Assembly: GCA_910574455.1 (NCBI GenBank)
Contig: CAJSYZ010000005.1
Location: forward strand, 3,782,001 to 3,846,000
Direction of reading: 5' to 3'
Source of the DNA: Trichaptum fuscoviolaceum
Taxonomy: Eukaryota; Basidiomycota; Agaricomycetes; Hymenochaetales; Trichaptaceae
Length of the DNA: 64,000 nt
In this document: positions 17,421 to 27,423 of the stretch, piece after piece
How positions within the stretch are numbered: the first letter of the stretch is position 1
Layout: the number at the start of each line of letters is the position of its first letter
Translations under genes and position numbers: made by a program
Notes under the pieces: model-generated
What the model saw: only the letters and a program-made list of their open reading frames with translations
Database searches by the model: none
Told to the model about the DNA's origin: nothing

Positions 17421-20400
17421 ACAACGAAGAGCTTCCGCAGCCCTCTCTCTCGTTGAACATCAGGCTGCTCATCAATTCAATTAACGACAATCACGCCTTA
17501 CGAATCCCAATCACGTTCCTATATAACCAGAAAACCCACAAAGCCACTGCCTTACTCGATACCGGAGCAGAAGGTCTATTCATTGACAAAACACTTGTAG
17601 AAAATCTCCAGATCAAAACTATCAAATTACGACAATCACTTCGACCACGCAATGTTGACGGAACATTCAACAATGCCGGATACATCACATCTTATGCTCC
17701 CCTTCGTGTCAAACTCGGAAATGCCCACTATGCTATGCGATTCTATGTTACCACCCTTGGAAAAGAGAACTTCATTTTCGGACTACCATGGTTCAAGAAA
17801 TACCAACCCAAAATCGACTGGGAAACTGGATCAATACAGCTCAATCGCGTTAATATCTCAACACAACTTGCGCAACAAGCTCGAAAAGGACTCCAACCCG
17901 CTAAACCACTTACTGCCTTGGTACCCCATCAATATCACCAATTCCTATCCCTTTTTGACGAAGAAAAAGCACATCGCTTTCCTCCAAGTCGCCCATACGA
18001 CCATGCAATTGATCTCAAACCCGACTTTATTCCTAAACGACATTCACCTTATCCACTCTCACTTCCGCAACAAGCTGCTCTCGATACCTTCATCGATGAG
18101 AACCTCAAGAATGGATATATCAGACCTTCGAAGTCACCTATGGCATCCCCTCTCTTTTTCGTTGACAAGAAAGACGGTACCTTACGACCCGTTCAAGATT
18201 ACCGTTACCTCAACAATGGAACCATCAAGAATGCGTACCCATTACCACTTGTCCAGGATCTATTAGACAAGTTACATGGATCTCACTACTTCATCGCCCT
18301 AGACATCCGATGGGGATACAACAACATCCGCATCAAGGATGGAGATCAATGGAAAGCCGCATTTACCACTCAACGAGGACTTTTCGAACCAACAGTTATG
18401 TTTTTCGGCCTATGCAACTCACCTGCTACCTTTCAACACTTTATGAATGATATTCTTGGCGAAGAAATCCTTCTAAACCATCTCTTGGTTTACATGGACG
18501 ACATCCTCATACATGCCCCAACCTTACCGGAACTCATATCTCGAGCACGACGTGCCTTCACTATCCTTGAAAAGAACGACCTCTACTTCAAGCCCACCAA
18601 ATGCTTCTTTCATACGCAGAAACTACCCTATCTTGGACTCATTATTACACCTAATCACATCCAAACCGACCCAACAAAAATCGAAGGAATCACTAAATGG
18701 CCCACTCCGACTAACGTCAAAGATATCCGTTCATTCACTGGATTCACCAACTTCTACCGCCGTTTCATTCCACACTACGCCGAAATCACCAAACCCTTGG
18801 ACAACCTCAAACGCAAAGATCAACCTTTCAAATGGACTGAAGTAGAACAAAAATCATTCGATGATCTCAAGGCCGCGTTCACTCAACATCCGTTACTTCT
18901 CATGCCCAACCCGCACAATCCCTTCTTCCTTGAAACTGATGCTTCCAAAGTTGCAACCGGAGCAGTCCTTCGTCAACATGATGACAACGGTGTTCTCAAA
19001 CCAATCGGTTATATTTCGCAATCACTAAACTCTGCTGAACGGAACTACGAGATCTACGATCGCGAACTATTGGCAATTATCCGTGCCCTCATCACTTGGA
19101 AACACTATCTCCTTGGATCCCCACACCCTGTTACACTTTGGTGTGATCATCGCAACCTTACCTACTGGCGAGAAGCCCGACGACTCTCACCCCGTCAAGC
19201 ACGATGGCATCTGTTGCTATCACAATTCGACCTTCATATCACACATGTCCCCGGCAAACAAATGATTCAATCCGATCTTCTATCCCGCCGGGCGGACCAT
19301 GTTAAACAGGGGGAGAATCTCAACGAATCATCGATTATGCTTCCGAAGGACCTATTCATTTCCACTCTCCAGGGACAGAAGGATCAAGAAAATTCTGAAG
19401 ACGAAGAAGAAGAAGACTACGAATCCGATGACGACCTCCCAGACACAGATAGCCTCACAAAATCCATCAAAGAATCGATGAAGAAAGATGAATTCCTCAC
19501 AAACACCATTGCTCAGCTAAAGAAGAAACTACCACCTGCCCGAACCGCCCTCAAAGACTGGTTTTTCGATGATGACGGCATCCTTTACTTCAAAAATCGC
19601 ATCTATATTCCGGACAACCTCGAATTAAAGCGCACTATTCTCCGACTTCACCATGATATACCAGTTCGAGCGCACCCTGGCATATTCAACACTCTGGAAC
19701 AGGTCCGAAGGACGTATTACTGGCCCAGGATGCAGAAGTTTGTGTCCGATTATGTCCATGGATGCGCACTATGTCAACAAATGAAAGTAAATCACCATCC
19801 AACCGCTCCACCACTAATGCCTATCGCCGCCGACAAACACTCATTTCCATTCTCCCACGTCAATATGGACTTCATCACCGATTTACCAATGTCACATGGC
19901 TATGACACACTTCTATTAGTCATTGATCACGATTGCTCCAAAGCCATTGTCCTCATTCCAGCGAAAAGACAGTAGACGCAATTGAAACGGCACAACTATA
20001 CTTCGACAATGTATATCGACGATTTGGACTTCCGATACGCATTATATCCGACAGAGGACCCCAATTTGCTTCTAAAGCATTCCAAGAACTCTGCAAGATC
20101 ATAGGAATCAAGTCGTCTATGTCCACCGCTTACCACCCTCAAACCGATGGACAAGCCGAACGGACCAATCAAGAGATCGAAGTATACCTCCGGATCTATT
20201 GTACTGCGGAACCTGAGAACTGGTCTAGACACATTCCCAACATTGAATTCGCCCATAATAACCGTGCCCACGCTGTCACCAAGAGAACCCCTTTCTCGCT
20301 TCTCATGGGATACGACCCCATTCCACTACCCCTGAAATATCCGAAATCAAACGTCCCATCCGTATCACAACGACTTGCCAACCTCACAGTACATCGATCA

Positions 20401-20901
20401 GAAGCCTTAGCAGCTCATTCAGTCGCTGCTATGGTAATGAAAGAACGCACTTTCCGAAACTTCAAACCATTCAACAAAGGAGACAAAGTTTGGCTAGACT
20501 CAAAGAACCTTCGAATTCCCGGTTTATCGCAAAAGTTCAAAGAAAAACGCGATGGTCCCTTCAAGATCAAGAAAGTCTTATCTCCACTCGTCTATGAATT
20601 GGATCTCTCACGGACTAAATGGAAGATACACCCAGTATTCCACGCCGCGCTTCTCGTGAGATACACTGAGACGGAAGCATATGGACCACCCCACAGTAAC
20701 CCCCCACCTGATCTAATCGAAGGACAAGAACAATTCGAAGTAGAAGCCATCCGAGCCCACCATGGGAATGGCACCAGGCGACAATATCTTATAAAATGGA
20801 AAGGTTACCCCACTTCTGGAAACTCATGGGAACCCGAGTCACATCTTCGGAACGCACAGACCATCCTCAAAACCTATAAAAGACTCCATCATCTCACTTG
20901 A
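17417..20901 (+). pseudogene. pol: C1 pol, integrase broken by a 1-nt deletion
   Basis: From the slippery site the frame encodes, in order: protease (ALLDTGAEGLFIDKT), RT with FGLCNSPATFQHFMN and YMDD near residue 358, RNase H (ETDASKVATGAVLRQ), an acidic linker (NSEDEEEEDYESDDD), and the integrase H2C2 finger (YYWPRMQKF ... CALC). The core then shows NMDFITDLP, ISDRGPQF and DGQAERTNQE, and a chromodomain with YLIKWKGYPTSGNSWEPE ends the protein. One T is missing after 19960 relative to C2 and C3, so the first frame stops at 19975 and the rest continues in another frame to TGA 20899-20901. Apart from that the ORF would be about 1160 residues. YMDD instead of the usual YLDD/YIDD is a minor family trait. 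Confidence 0.92.
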
Positions 20902-21390
20902 ATGTCCCCATCCAAAAAACTCGTTCACTTCTCATATCCCCACTCATCTAACATCATAAACGACTATACGCTCTCCCCATCGAACAAACAGCCACCCACA
21001 CCTGAACCCCATACTGTCGCATTACCGACTACCTCGATTCCAACTCGCCCCCATTACCTGGACGCTGTCCGACCTGTATATTCCGGAGCTTGGTCCAAAG
21101 ACCACTACGACCCAGACTGGGAGTACAAGTACTTCAAACCCCCCACCGGACTTGGACTCCACATCCCAACAATCTCGGTATTTCTCATCCACACCTTCTT
21201 TAACAACCCTGATTACGCCCACCGACTCATTGACTATTTCAACAAATCTGCTCGTGTTCAACCCCCACTCACAATCACTCGACCCATTGTCCGACATCGT
21301 CATCACTTCAGCCACTTTGAACCTCGCCGCTCTGACCCCTATTGCACCTGCAGTTGTTGTCACTACGACTGTCCGACTCATTCCCTCTAA
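20902..21390 (+). CDS. Element C ORF3, directly after pol
   Basis: The 162-residue ORF starts with ATG immediately after the pol TGA (TGAATG) and stays in the pol frame. It is Pro/Thr/Tyr-rich, with LTRPHYLDAVRPV-like central sequence (RPHYLDAVRPVYSGAWSKDH), and ends in a Cys/His cluster, DPYCTCSCCHYDCPTH. There is no signal peptide or membrane segment, so it is not an envelope gene. It could be made by stop readthrough or by termination-reinitiation. I recognise no family. It is intact in C1 and C3 and frameshifted in C2. Confidence 0.65.
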   Translation: MSPSKKLVHFSYPHSSNIINDYTLSPSNKQPPTPEPHTVALPTTSIPTRPHYLDAVRPVYSGAWSKDHYDPDWEYKYFKPPTGLGLHIPTISVFLIHTFFNNPDYAHRLIDYFNKSARVQPPLTITRPIVRHRHHFSHFEPRRSDPYCTCSCCHYDCPTHSL

Positions 21391-21393
21391 GTC

Positions 21394-22272
21394 ATGCCAC
21401 CTGCCCGTTCCCAACGCAACCCATCCCGTCACACCCCCTTATTTCGTTCATACACATCATCTCTCCAACCACCAGCCTTACGCCTCGACACCCACAACCC
21501 CTTGCAATCTCGCCAGATCCTTGAATTATTCTCAACTCGCACCTTCCACCAACGCCTAAGTCAATCAACATATGATAACACTCCTCTTCTTGCCAACTGG
21601 ACCCAATGTTATGATATTGTTACCCGAAACCAGGAGATTCTCGATCCTACCATTGCCATCATTGAAGGATCTCTCCATCTCTTGCGACGGGCTCAAGAGT
21701 CATTCCAAGACATGCGACGATTTGCCCTTACGGAACTCCTTGAAACAGCGCCTCAAGAGTTATTTGCCCCATTGGTCATTGACCTCACCACGGAGGACGA
21801 CATCATCGACCTCACTAAAGACCTTGCTGACCAAGTACCTCGCCCACCCCTTCACTCCGTCGGCATTCAAGTCCCAGAACGCAAAGAACTCATCAATCGC
21901 CTGTCCGAACCCATTCGTCTACAATCGCCAATACAGTTACAAGAAGACCAAGAGTATCGTGTCAACACAGCCCCACCCTCACCCACATACAGCCCGAAAG
22001 TTGACAACAACCCTTTTACGTCTATGTCCTTGGACCCCAAGGAATGCACACAACACTCCGCTGTCGACCACCACTACAACCTGGCCGCGTCCACCTGCGA
22101 ATTCTATACATGTTCATACTGCAACATACGTGCACCTGGACACACCATCATTGGATGCCCCAAGTATACATGCCCCTCATGTGGACAACACGATGGTCAT
22201 GACGATGAATGCGCATCTAACCGAATTGCTCAACAACGCGTAACGAAGAGAAACCCACCTGCAAACAACTAA
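21394..22272 (+). CDS. Element C ORF4 with zinc-knuckle-like C-terminus
   Basis: The 292-residue ORF has its ATG three bases after the ORF3 stop (TAA GTC ATG), still in the pol frame. The middle part is helical and acidic (FQDMRRFALTELLETAPQEL; LVIDLTTEDDIIDLTKDLAD). The C-terminus holds CSYCNIRAPGHTIIGC followed by CPSCGQHDGHDDEC, two closely spaced Cys/His knuckles resembling nucleic-acid-binding zinc knuckles with unusual spacing. The VIDLT(T/K)(E/D)D repeats look like SUMO-interaction or short linear motifs, but that is speculation. No TM segment. The role may be RNA or DNA binding in replication or particle assembly. Confidence 0.65.
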   Translation: MPPARSQRNPSRHTPLFRSYTSSLQPPALRLDTHNPLQSRQILELFSTRTFHQRLSQSTYDNTPLLANWTQCYDIVTRNQEILDPTIAIIEGSLHLLRRAQESFQDMRRFALTELLETAPQELFAPLVIDLTTEDDIIDLTKDLADQVPRPPLHSVGIQVPERKELINRLSEPIRLQSPIQLQEDQEYRVNTAPPSPTYSPKVDNNPFTSMSLDPKECTQHSAVDHHYNLAASTCEFYTCSYCNIRAPGHTIIGCPKYTCPSCGQHDGHDDECASNRIAQQRVTKRNPPANN

Positions 22273-22420
22273 AGCACCTGTTGCTAACCTGGATACCCTA
22301 TTGGCGTTAACTTCGCTTATATGGCATGTTTTTCCTTATTGTCTATTGGACTTAATTTGTCCCTATAACGGCCATTTTCTTTACTGATTTCCACTACGTT
22401 TCAATTTAAGAACGGGGTAA
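22273..22420 (+). other. C1 3' untranslated segment and PPT
   Basis: Non-coding sequence ends in AAGAACGGGGTAA just before the 3' LTR. This is the likely polypurine primer although it contains a C. Confidence 0.6.
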
Positions 22421-22888
22421 TGTTACGTTTTCTTACTATGTCAGCGGCCCCCATTACTCCGAACCCTTCGCCCTATTTGTTTCTATTCTTGTTCTGCTCA
22501 GTCATCCTCCGATGTAACCCTCAACCCTCAGCCAATCCCGATGTTACACATGTACCCTTTGCCCTAACCCTTTGCCCATCGCTCTCACACTATTATTAGT
22601 AGCCTATCGTCTACTCTCTTATTGTTCTCTTCTTACTCATCTTCCGATGTACCCTTGCTCCGCAGCTACAGTATATAAACCCCTGTACTTAGCATGATCG
22701 AACTCTAAGTTCGATCTCCTTTGTCAAACCCCCCGTCTCTAGTCTCTGCTATACATCTGCTTTCTCTCTACTCTACATCGTAGGCCTTTGTCCATACAAC
22801 ACTTAGTGTCGAGCCCTAGCTCCGCTATCACTGAGCAACTTAACGTTGCGTTCCCCAACTATACGAGACCGTAAGTTGAGACGTAACA
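22421..22888 (+). repeat. C1 3' LTR
   Basis: 468 bp, identical by eye to 13189-13656, followed by the GGGGG duplication at 22889-22893. Confidence 0.96.
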
Positions 22889-23190
22889 GGGGGTCTCGTC
22901 CGAGACGTCAGAGATCGAAGCAGTGGGAGCTGGGGCCGGTACCTGGGGTGTCGAGGCCGTACTGACGTTCGTACGGTTCGAGGTATTAGACGCGTGGCGC
23001 TTGGGGCACTTGGCGGACATATGACCTTTCTTGCCACAGTGGAAGCATAACCCCTTGCGCAGCGCCTCTTCCCTACTGATCTGGTCCACCTCCATCGCAT
23101 TCGGATCACGGTGGCTCGAGCCGGTACGAGGCTGGTTCGAGTTCGACGTCTGACGCGTCTGGAAAGCAGTTCCAGTGCGCTGAGGGATGG
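22889..23190 (-). mobile_element. Element A piece: gag zinc-knuckle region
   Basis: The minus-strand gag frame includes DPNAMEVDQISREEALRKG and the CCHC knuckle CFHCGKKGHMSAKC, then a Thr/Pro/Ala-rich linker. It is flanked by the C1 duplication (GGGGG) on the left and the C2 duplication (GATGG, 23186-23190) on the right. It joins in frame to 11944-13188 and 32896-33670 when the C copies are removed. Confidence 0.92.
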
Positions 23191-23658
23191 TGTTACGTTT
23201 TCTTACTATGTCAGCGGCCCCCATTACTCCGAACCCTTCGCCCTATTTGTTTCTATTCTTGTTCTGCTCAGTCATCCTCCGATGTAACCCTCAACCCTCA
23301 GCCAATCCCGATGTTACACATGTACCCTTTGCCCTAACCCTTTGCCCATCGCTCTCACACTATTATTAGTAGCCTATCGTCTACTCTCTTATTGTTCTCT
23401 TCTTACTCATCTTCCGATGTACCCTTGCTCCGCAGCTACAGTATATAAACCCCTGTACTTAGCATGATCGAACTCTAAGTTCGATCTCCTTTGTCAAACC
23501 CCCCGTCTCTAGTCTCTGCTATACATCTGCTTTCTCTCTACTCTACATCGTAGGCCTTTGTCCATACAACACTTAGTGTCGAGCCCTAGCTCCGCTATCA
23601 CTGAGCAACTTAACGTTGCGTTCCCCAACTATACGAGACCGTAAGTTGAGACGTAACA
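23191..23658 (+). repeat. C2 5' LTR
   Basis: 468 bp, same sequence as the C1 LTRs by eye; primer-binding site AGATCGAACTTA follows after 3 nt. Confidence 0.96.
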
Positions 23659-24254
23659 ATTAGATCGAACTTATCTACCGTCGAAGACATCCGTCTTTAC
23701 GACTAAGGTGTTGAGCCATAGCTCCACTTACTACTAACCAGTTGTAAACCCATCTAGTCCAGAAGAACATCCGCTCGAGGTAATCCCTTCAGTGTAGCAA
23801 GGTGCTCATCGATTGCAAGAGGGAGGCCAAGGAAAACTTCGAGAGTCGCGATCCGAAGATTAAGAAAACCGCTCCAACTCATTGGTTGATTAAACCCCGG
23901 ACAGTAGCGTTACAAAGGAACCAACTTCTGTCATACCAAACGGGACCGTAGCTGTGCACACAGGAAGAGGACTCAGTACCTGCAAAGAAGGCATAAAGCT
24001 GCTAGCCTAGTCTTTGGGACGCCCATTGGACAACGAGCATAACTCGCAGACGTGCCGCTTGGTAATAGCGAAGGGAGACCGATCCAGAAATCGAAGGGAG
24101 ACCGATCCAGAAATCGAAGAACAGTTCATCTGTTAACATCGAACAAAGCATCACAAACACTGCCCCACCGTCGATCATCTCATAACGTTATCGCTTGACG
24201 ACCCTCAAGACTAAACAAAGGTCAAACAGAAAACCACTTCACTTTACGTCATAA

Positions 24255-24713
24255 CATCTATCCATCACGGCACCCTCTATCCCACAAAACGCTTTGCTTC
24301 TTACCCACACCGACACCAACCAACTCGACAACGCAGGAAGACACATATACCAAGTCCAATACTCCGTAGCCAACTGTTATCAATTCGACACATACAGCTT
24401 CACAAAGTATTGTGACGATACAGTTTGGTCCATCACAAAAACTGCCAGTCTAATCGTCCAACCCGACTCTATCTTCTTCATCTACCACACCAACCCCAAC
24501 GCATTCTTCTATCTAGAAGAGTTTCTCCCTGATCGAATCCGACTAGTTCATATCTGTGGAGACGATTGCCGACTTCTACGCATACACTACACACTACCAC
24601 AATCGTGGCGGACACCCTATCACTTCCAGCCCTTGACGATCCCATCTACTCAACCAGAGACCTCATCCGAAACCGATTCCTCGCTTTTGCCGAAGAGTTC
24701 GACGACATCCTAA
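24255..24713 (+). CDS. C2 pre-gag frame a
   Basis: Same open, ATG-less frame as 14253-14711, identical in sequence. Confidence 0.5.
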   Translation, partial: HLSITAPSIPQNALLLTHTDTNQLDNAGRHIYQVQYSVANCYQFDTYSFTKYCDDTVWSITKTASLIVQPDSIFFIYHTNPNAFFYLEEFLPDRIRLVHICGDDCRLLRIHYTLPQSWRTPYHFQPLTIPSTQPETSSETDSSLLPKSSTTS

Positions 24714-25174
24714 ACCAAATCCGAACTATACTCGACGACCGGTATTACAATTACACCCAAACAGTTGGATACCTGCAGTACTCACGCGACAACCACCAAC
24801 CTTGGATCTTCAAATACGGACTCCTCTGGAACCATACCCGATTATTCATCCCTCGAGAAACTCACCTACGCCGATTCTTTATAAACTACGTCCACTTTGA
24901 CAACCACGGAGAACAACTTCATCGCACTGAAGCTGAAACTGCTCGCTTTGTAAACCGACACTTCTGTTGGAATAGTATCAGCGAAGACGTCAACCACTAC
25001 ATCTATCAGTGTAGTTGTCAACACCACCAACCCACTCCGCAAAACATAGTTCATAACTATCTTGCACCACCGATTGACCCCCCGGAAGATTCACCTCACA
25101 TTGCTAGTGTTACGGACTACACCCTTACAAACTACGATTCAGACAGTTACGGATATCAATCCGGAACCGATTAA
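24533..25174 (+). CDS. C2 pre-gag frame b (H2C2-like domain)
   Basis: Identical to the C1 copy at 14531-15172, including the His/Cys pattern of the integrase-type zinc domain. Confidence 0.6.
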   Translation, partial: SNPTSSYLWRRLPTSTHTLHTTTIVADTLSLPALDDPIYSTRDLIRNRFLAFAEEFDDILNQIRTILDDRYYNYTQTVGYLQYSRDNHQPWIFKYGLLWNHTRLFIPRETHLRRFFINYVHFDNHGEQLHRTEAETARFVNRHFCWNSISEDVNHYIYQCSCQHHQPTPQNIVHNYLAPPIDPPEDSPHIASVTDYTLTNYDSDSYGYQSGTD

Positions 25175-26043
25175 TCACCACGGCGAACAAAGGCAAACAG
25201 ACGGCTCGAAACACAGCCTCATCTACTACAACAGGCAAAACTAACAAAGAAACTACTTCGAAAACCACTGAAGAACCAATACCTACACAGACTACTGTTC
25301 CTCAGTATCCAGACGCTCCACCACCACACAATCGACTCTTCTTTGACACCGAAAAGAACTTCTTCTACTATAGAATTGGTAACAAAACTTATCGATCGTG
25401 GTCATACAATCAACTACTACAACGGTGGACCCCAATCGAAGCCAACTCTGCTGAAGAAGCTCGACAAAACTTCATCACTCATACCCCCAACTGGGAAGAC
25501 CTTGCTCGTCGAAGTCTAGCAGGAGAGTTCAAACACATTCAACCCCCACTACCACCGTTCCCAACCACTCTTATCTTCAACGAAGAAACACAATACTTCC
25601 ATCTTCCCGACGCCAACGGAGAACCTACCGAAACCCCTTGGATCTACAACCCAACTGCTGATTCTTGGGTAGTAGCTCATACACTCGGCCCAGAGCTACG
25701 AGAAATATACGAAGGTCACACTCCAAATTGGAAAGAGCTTAGAGAAGAGTACTACCGCCGACACCCCGACCTACTACCACAACCACCACAAGAACCCCAA
25801 CCAACTTCCACTTCCGACCCTCAACCCAGCAACTCCCATCGATCTCGTTCAAACTCACCCACTCACGGATCTCTTGATCAAACCCTCTTCAGACGATCCT
25901 CCAGACGATCCTCTCAATCAGGCAGCTCCATTGCTCCAGAAACTCCTACTCCCTCACGTCAAGCATCCATACTTCCACCTATCCCACCGAAACCATATCT
26001 CTCTTACACCCGCCCTCACATCGAACCTCTATCCATTAGTACT
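25108..26043 (+). CDS. C2 pre-gag frame c, continuous with gag
   Basis: Opened by a TAG at 25105-25107 and then free of stops to the gag TGA at 27421-27423. This shows that the region is an in-phase N-terminal extension of gag. It overlaps frame b by 66 nt in -1 phase. It has two HTPNW-ending units and a Ser/Arg-rich tail. Confidence 0.55.
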
Positions 26044-27423
26044 ATGGCTACCCAAACTGTCACGGAAACTACCCGCTCAATGTTCCGACCCCCACCTGGA
26101 GAAGAAAGTATCAGTACCTTCTTCCACTTAAGACATCTCCAAGGTCGAGGCAGAGGAGGCAGAGGAGGCAGAGGAGGCCGACAAAATCCTGCATGGAGAG
26201 GATGGGGATTTGGTGAACCACCCGCAGGAGATGAAGGAGGAGGAGGAGGAGAAGGACCACCCGGAGGAAACAACAACGGAGGAGGAGGAGATGATGAAGG
26301 AGGAGGAGGAGGAGGCGGAGGAGCTGGAGGTGGAGGAGCAGCAGACAATAACAATCAAGGAGATGGACCCGCACACGATCGGCCCATAACCATGGCTAAA
26401 ATCCAACCTTTCGACGGAACCCAAGAAGATGCTGATCGCTTTTTACTCCAAGTCCAAATCCACCTACGAGCCAACCGACACATCTATGACACAGATGAGC
26501 TATGCATCGAATTTGTGCTTGCCCATTGCAGTCTTCGCGGATCCCGACCCTTTGCAATGCAATACATGGCCAGCGGACGTTTTGAAACCGACACATTTGA
26601 AGAATTCCTTGCGGAATTCCACCGCACTTTCATCACATCCGAACTCACAATCAAGGCTACCATGGAACTTGCCAAGCTCAGACAGCGAGGATCTATTGAA
26701 GACTACATTCTCAAATTCAAAACACTCATCATGCAGGCTCGTATCACAGAGTACCTTTCCCAACGCAATGCATTCTGGATGGGACTCAATGACAACCTTC
26801 GAATGAAACTACTTGCATGTAGTCCACAGCCTACCAACATGGAAGATTGGTTTTCGCTTGCCACTCGACTGGACACCAATTACAAGATAGCTCGTTCAAT
26901 GGAATCCCAACCCCATCAATCCTATTCCGGAGAGAACCGCTTCAAACGACGACCTATGCGACAATACAATCGTCAGATTCGAGCCATCTCAAATGACACA
27001 AATGACACAAATGAAACATTGCCTTCCAATGACAACGATGATATAGAAGAATTGGTCGACCTAGCCATCTACAGCTTCTTTATATCACGACTTTCGACTG
27101 AAGAATTCCAACGTCATATGAAGGAAAACCTTTGCTTCAATTGTCATCAACCCGGACATCGCACCGCCAAGTGTCCCAAACCTCATCCCAAACGTACCTC
27201 AAAGACTCGATGGCCCAACTCACGAACACCAAGGTCCAAAAATATGCGCCAATTGACTTCAGCTGATGATCAAAACGAATACTCGGAACCCGAGAACGAA
27301 GACCAAGATCAAGGCGAACTCTCAGCCGAAGATCGCGCCGCACAGATTCAACAACTCCTTATTGGCCTTGATGATGACGCAGTCAACCAGGTCTTCGATC
27401 GAGTTGAAGAAGGAAATTTTTGA
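26044..27423 (+). CDS. gag: C2 gag
   Basis: Intact 459-residue frame, identical to C1 gag: RGG box, Gly tract, gag domain, CCHC knuckle. It ends on the slippery site 27414-27420 with TGA. Confidence 0.93.
   Translation: MATQTVTETTRSMFRPPPGEESISTFFHLRHLQGRGRGGRGGRGGRQNPAWRGWGFGEPPAGDEGGGGGEGPPGGNNNGGGGDDEGGGGGGGGAGGGGAADNNNQGDGPAHDRPITMAKIQPFDGTQEDADRFLLQVQIHLRANRHIYDTDELCIEFVLAHCSLRGSRPFAMQYMASGRFETDTFEEFLAEFHRTFITSELTIKATMELAKLRQRGSIEDYILKFKTLIMQARITEYLSQRNAFWMGLNDNLRMKLLACSPQPTNMEDWFSLATRLDTNYKIARSMESQPHQSYSGENRFKRRPMRQYNRQIRAISNDTNDTNETLPSNDNDDIEELVDLAIYSFFISRLSTEEFQRHMKENLCFNCHQPGHRTAKCPKPHPKRTSKTRWPNSRTPRSKNMRQLTSADDQNEYSEPENEDQDQGELSAEDRAAQIQQLLIGLDDDAVNQVFDRVEEGNF

Larger units (their letters stand above)
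13189..22888 (+). mobile_element. Element C copy 1 (C1): 9.7-kb chromodomain Ty3/Gypsy element with extra ORFs
   Basis: The element is 9700 bp with identical 468-bp LTRs and a GGGGG duplication at 13184-13188 and 22889-22893. The coding order is: leader with self-complementary primer site; overlapping ATG-poor frames before gag (14253-16040); gag; -1 site; pol; and two ORFs downstream of pol. Most chromoviruses are 5-7 kb and lack the outer ORFs. Compared with C2 and C3 this copy lacks one C after 15863 and one T after 19960, which break the pre-gag frame and the integrase. Confidence 0.96.

Noticed and set aside
20902..22272. Envelope-like gene downstream of pol in element C
   Set aside because: No signal peptide, transmembrane segment, furin site or glycosylation-rich ectodomain; the Cys/His knuckles point to a soluble protein.
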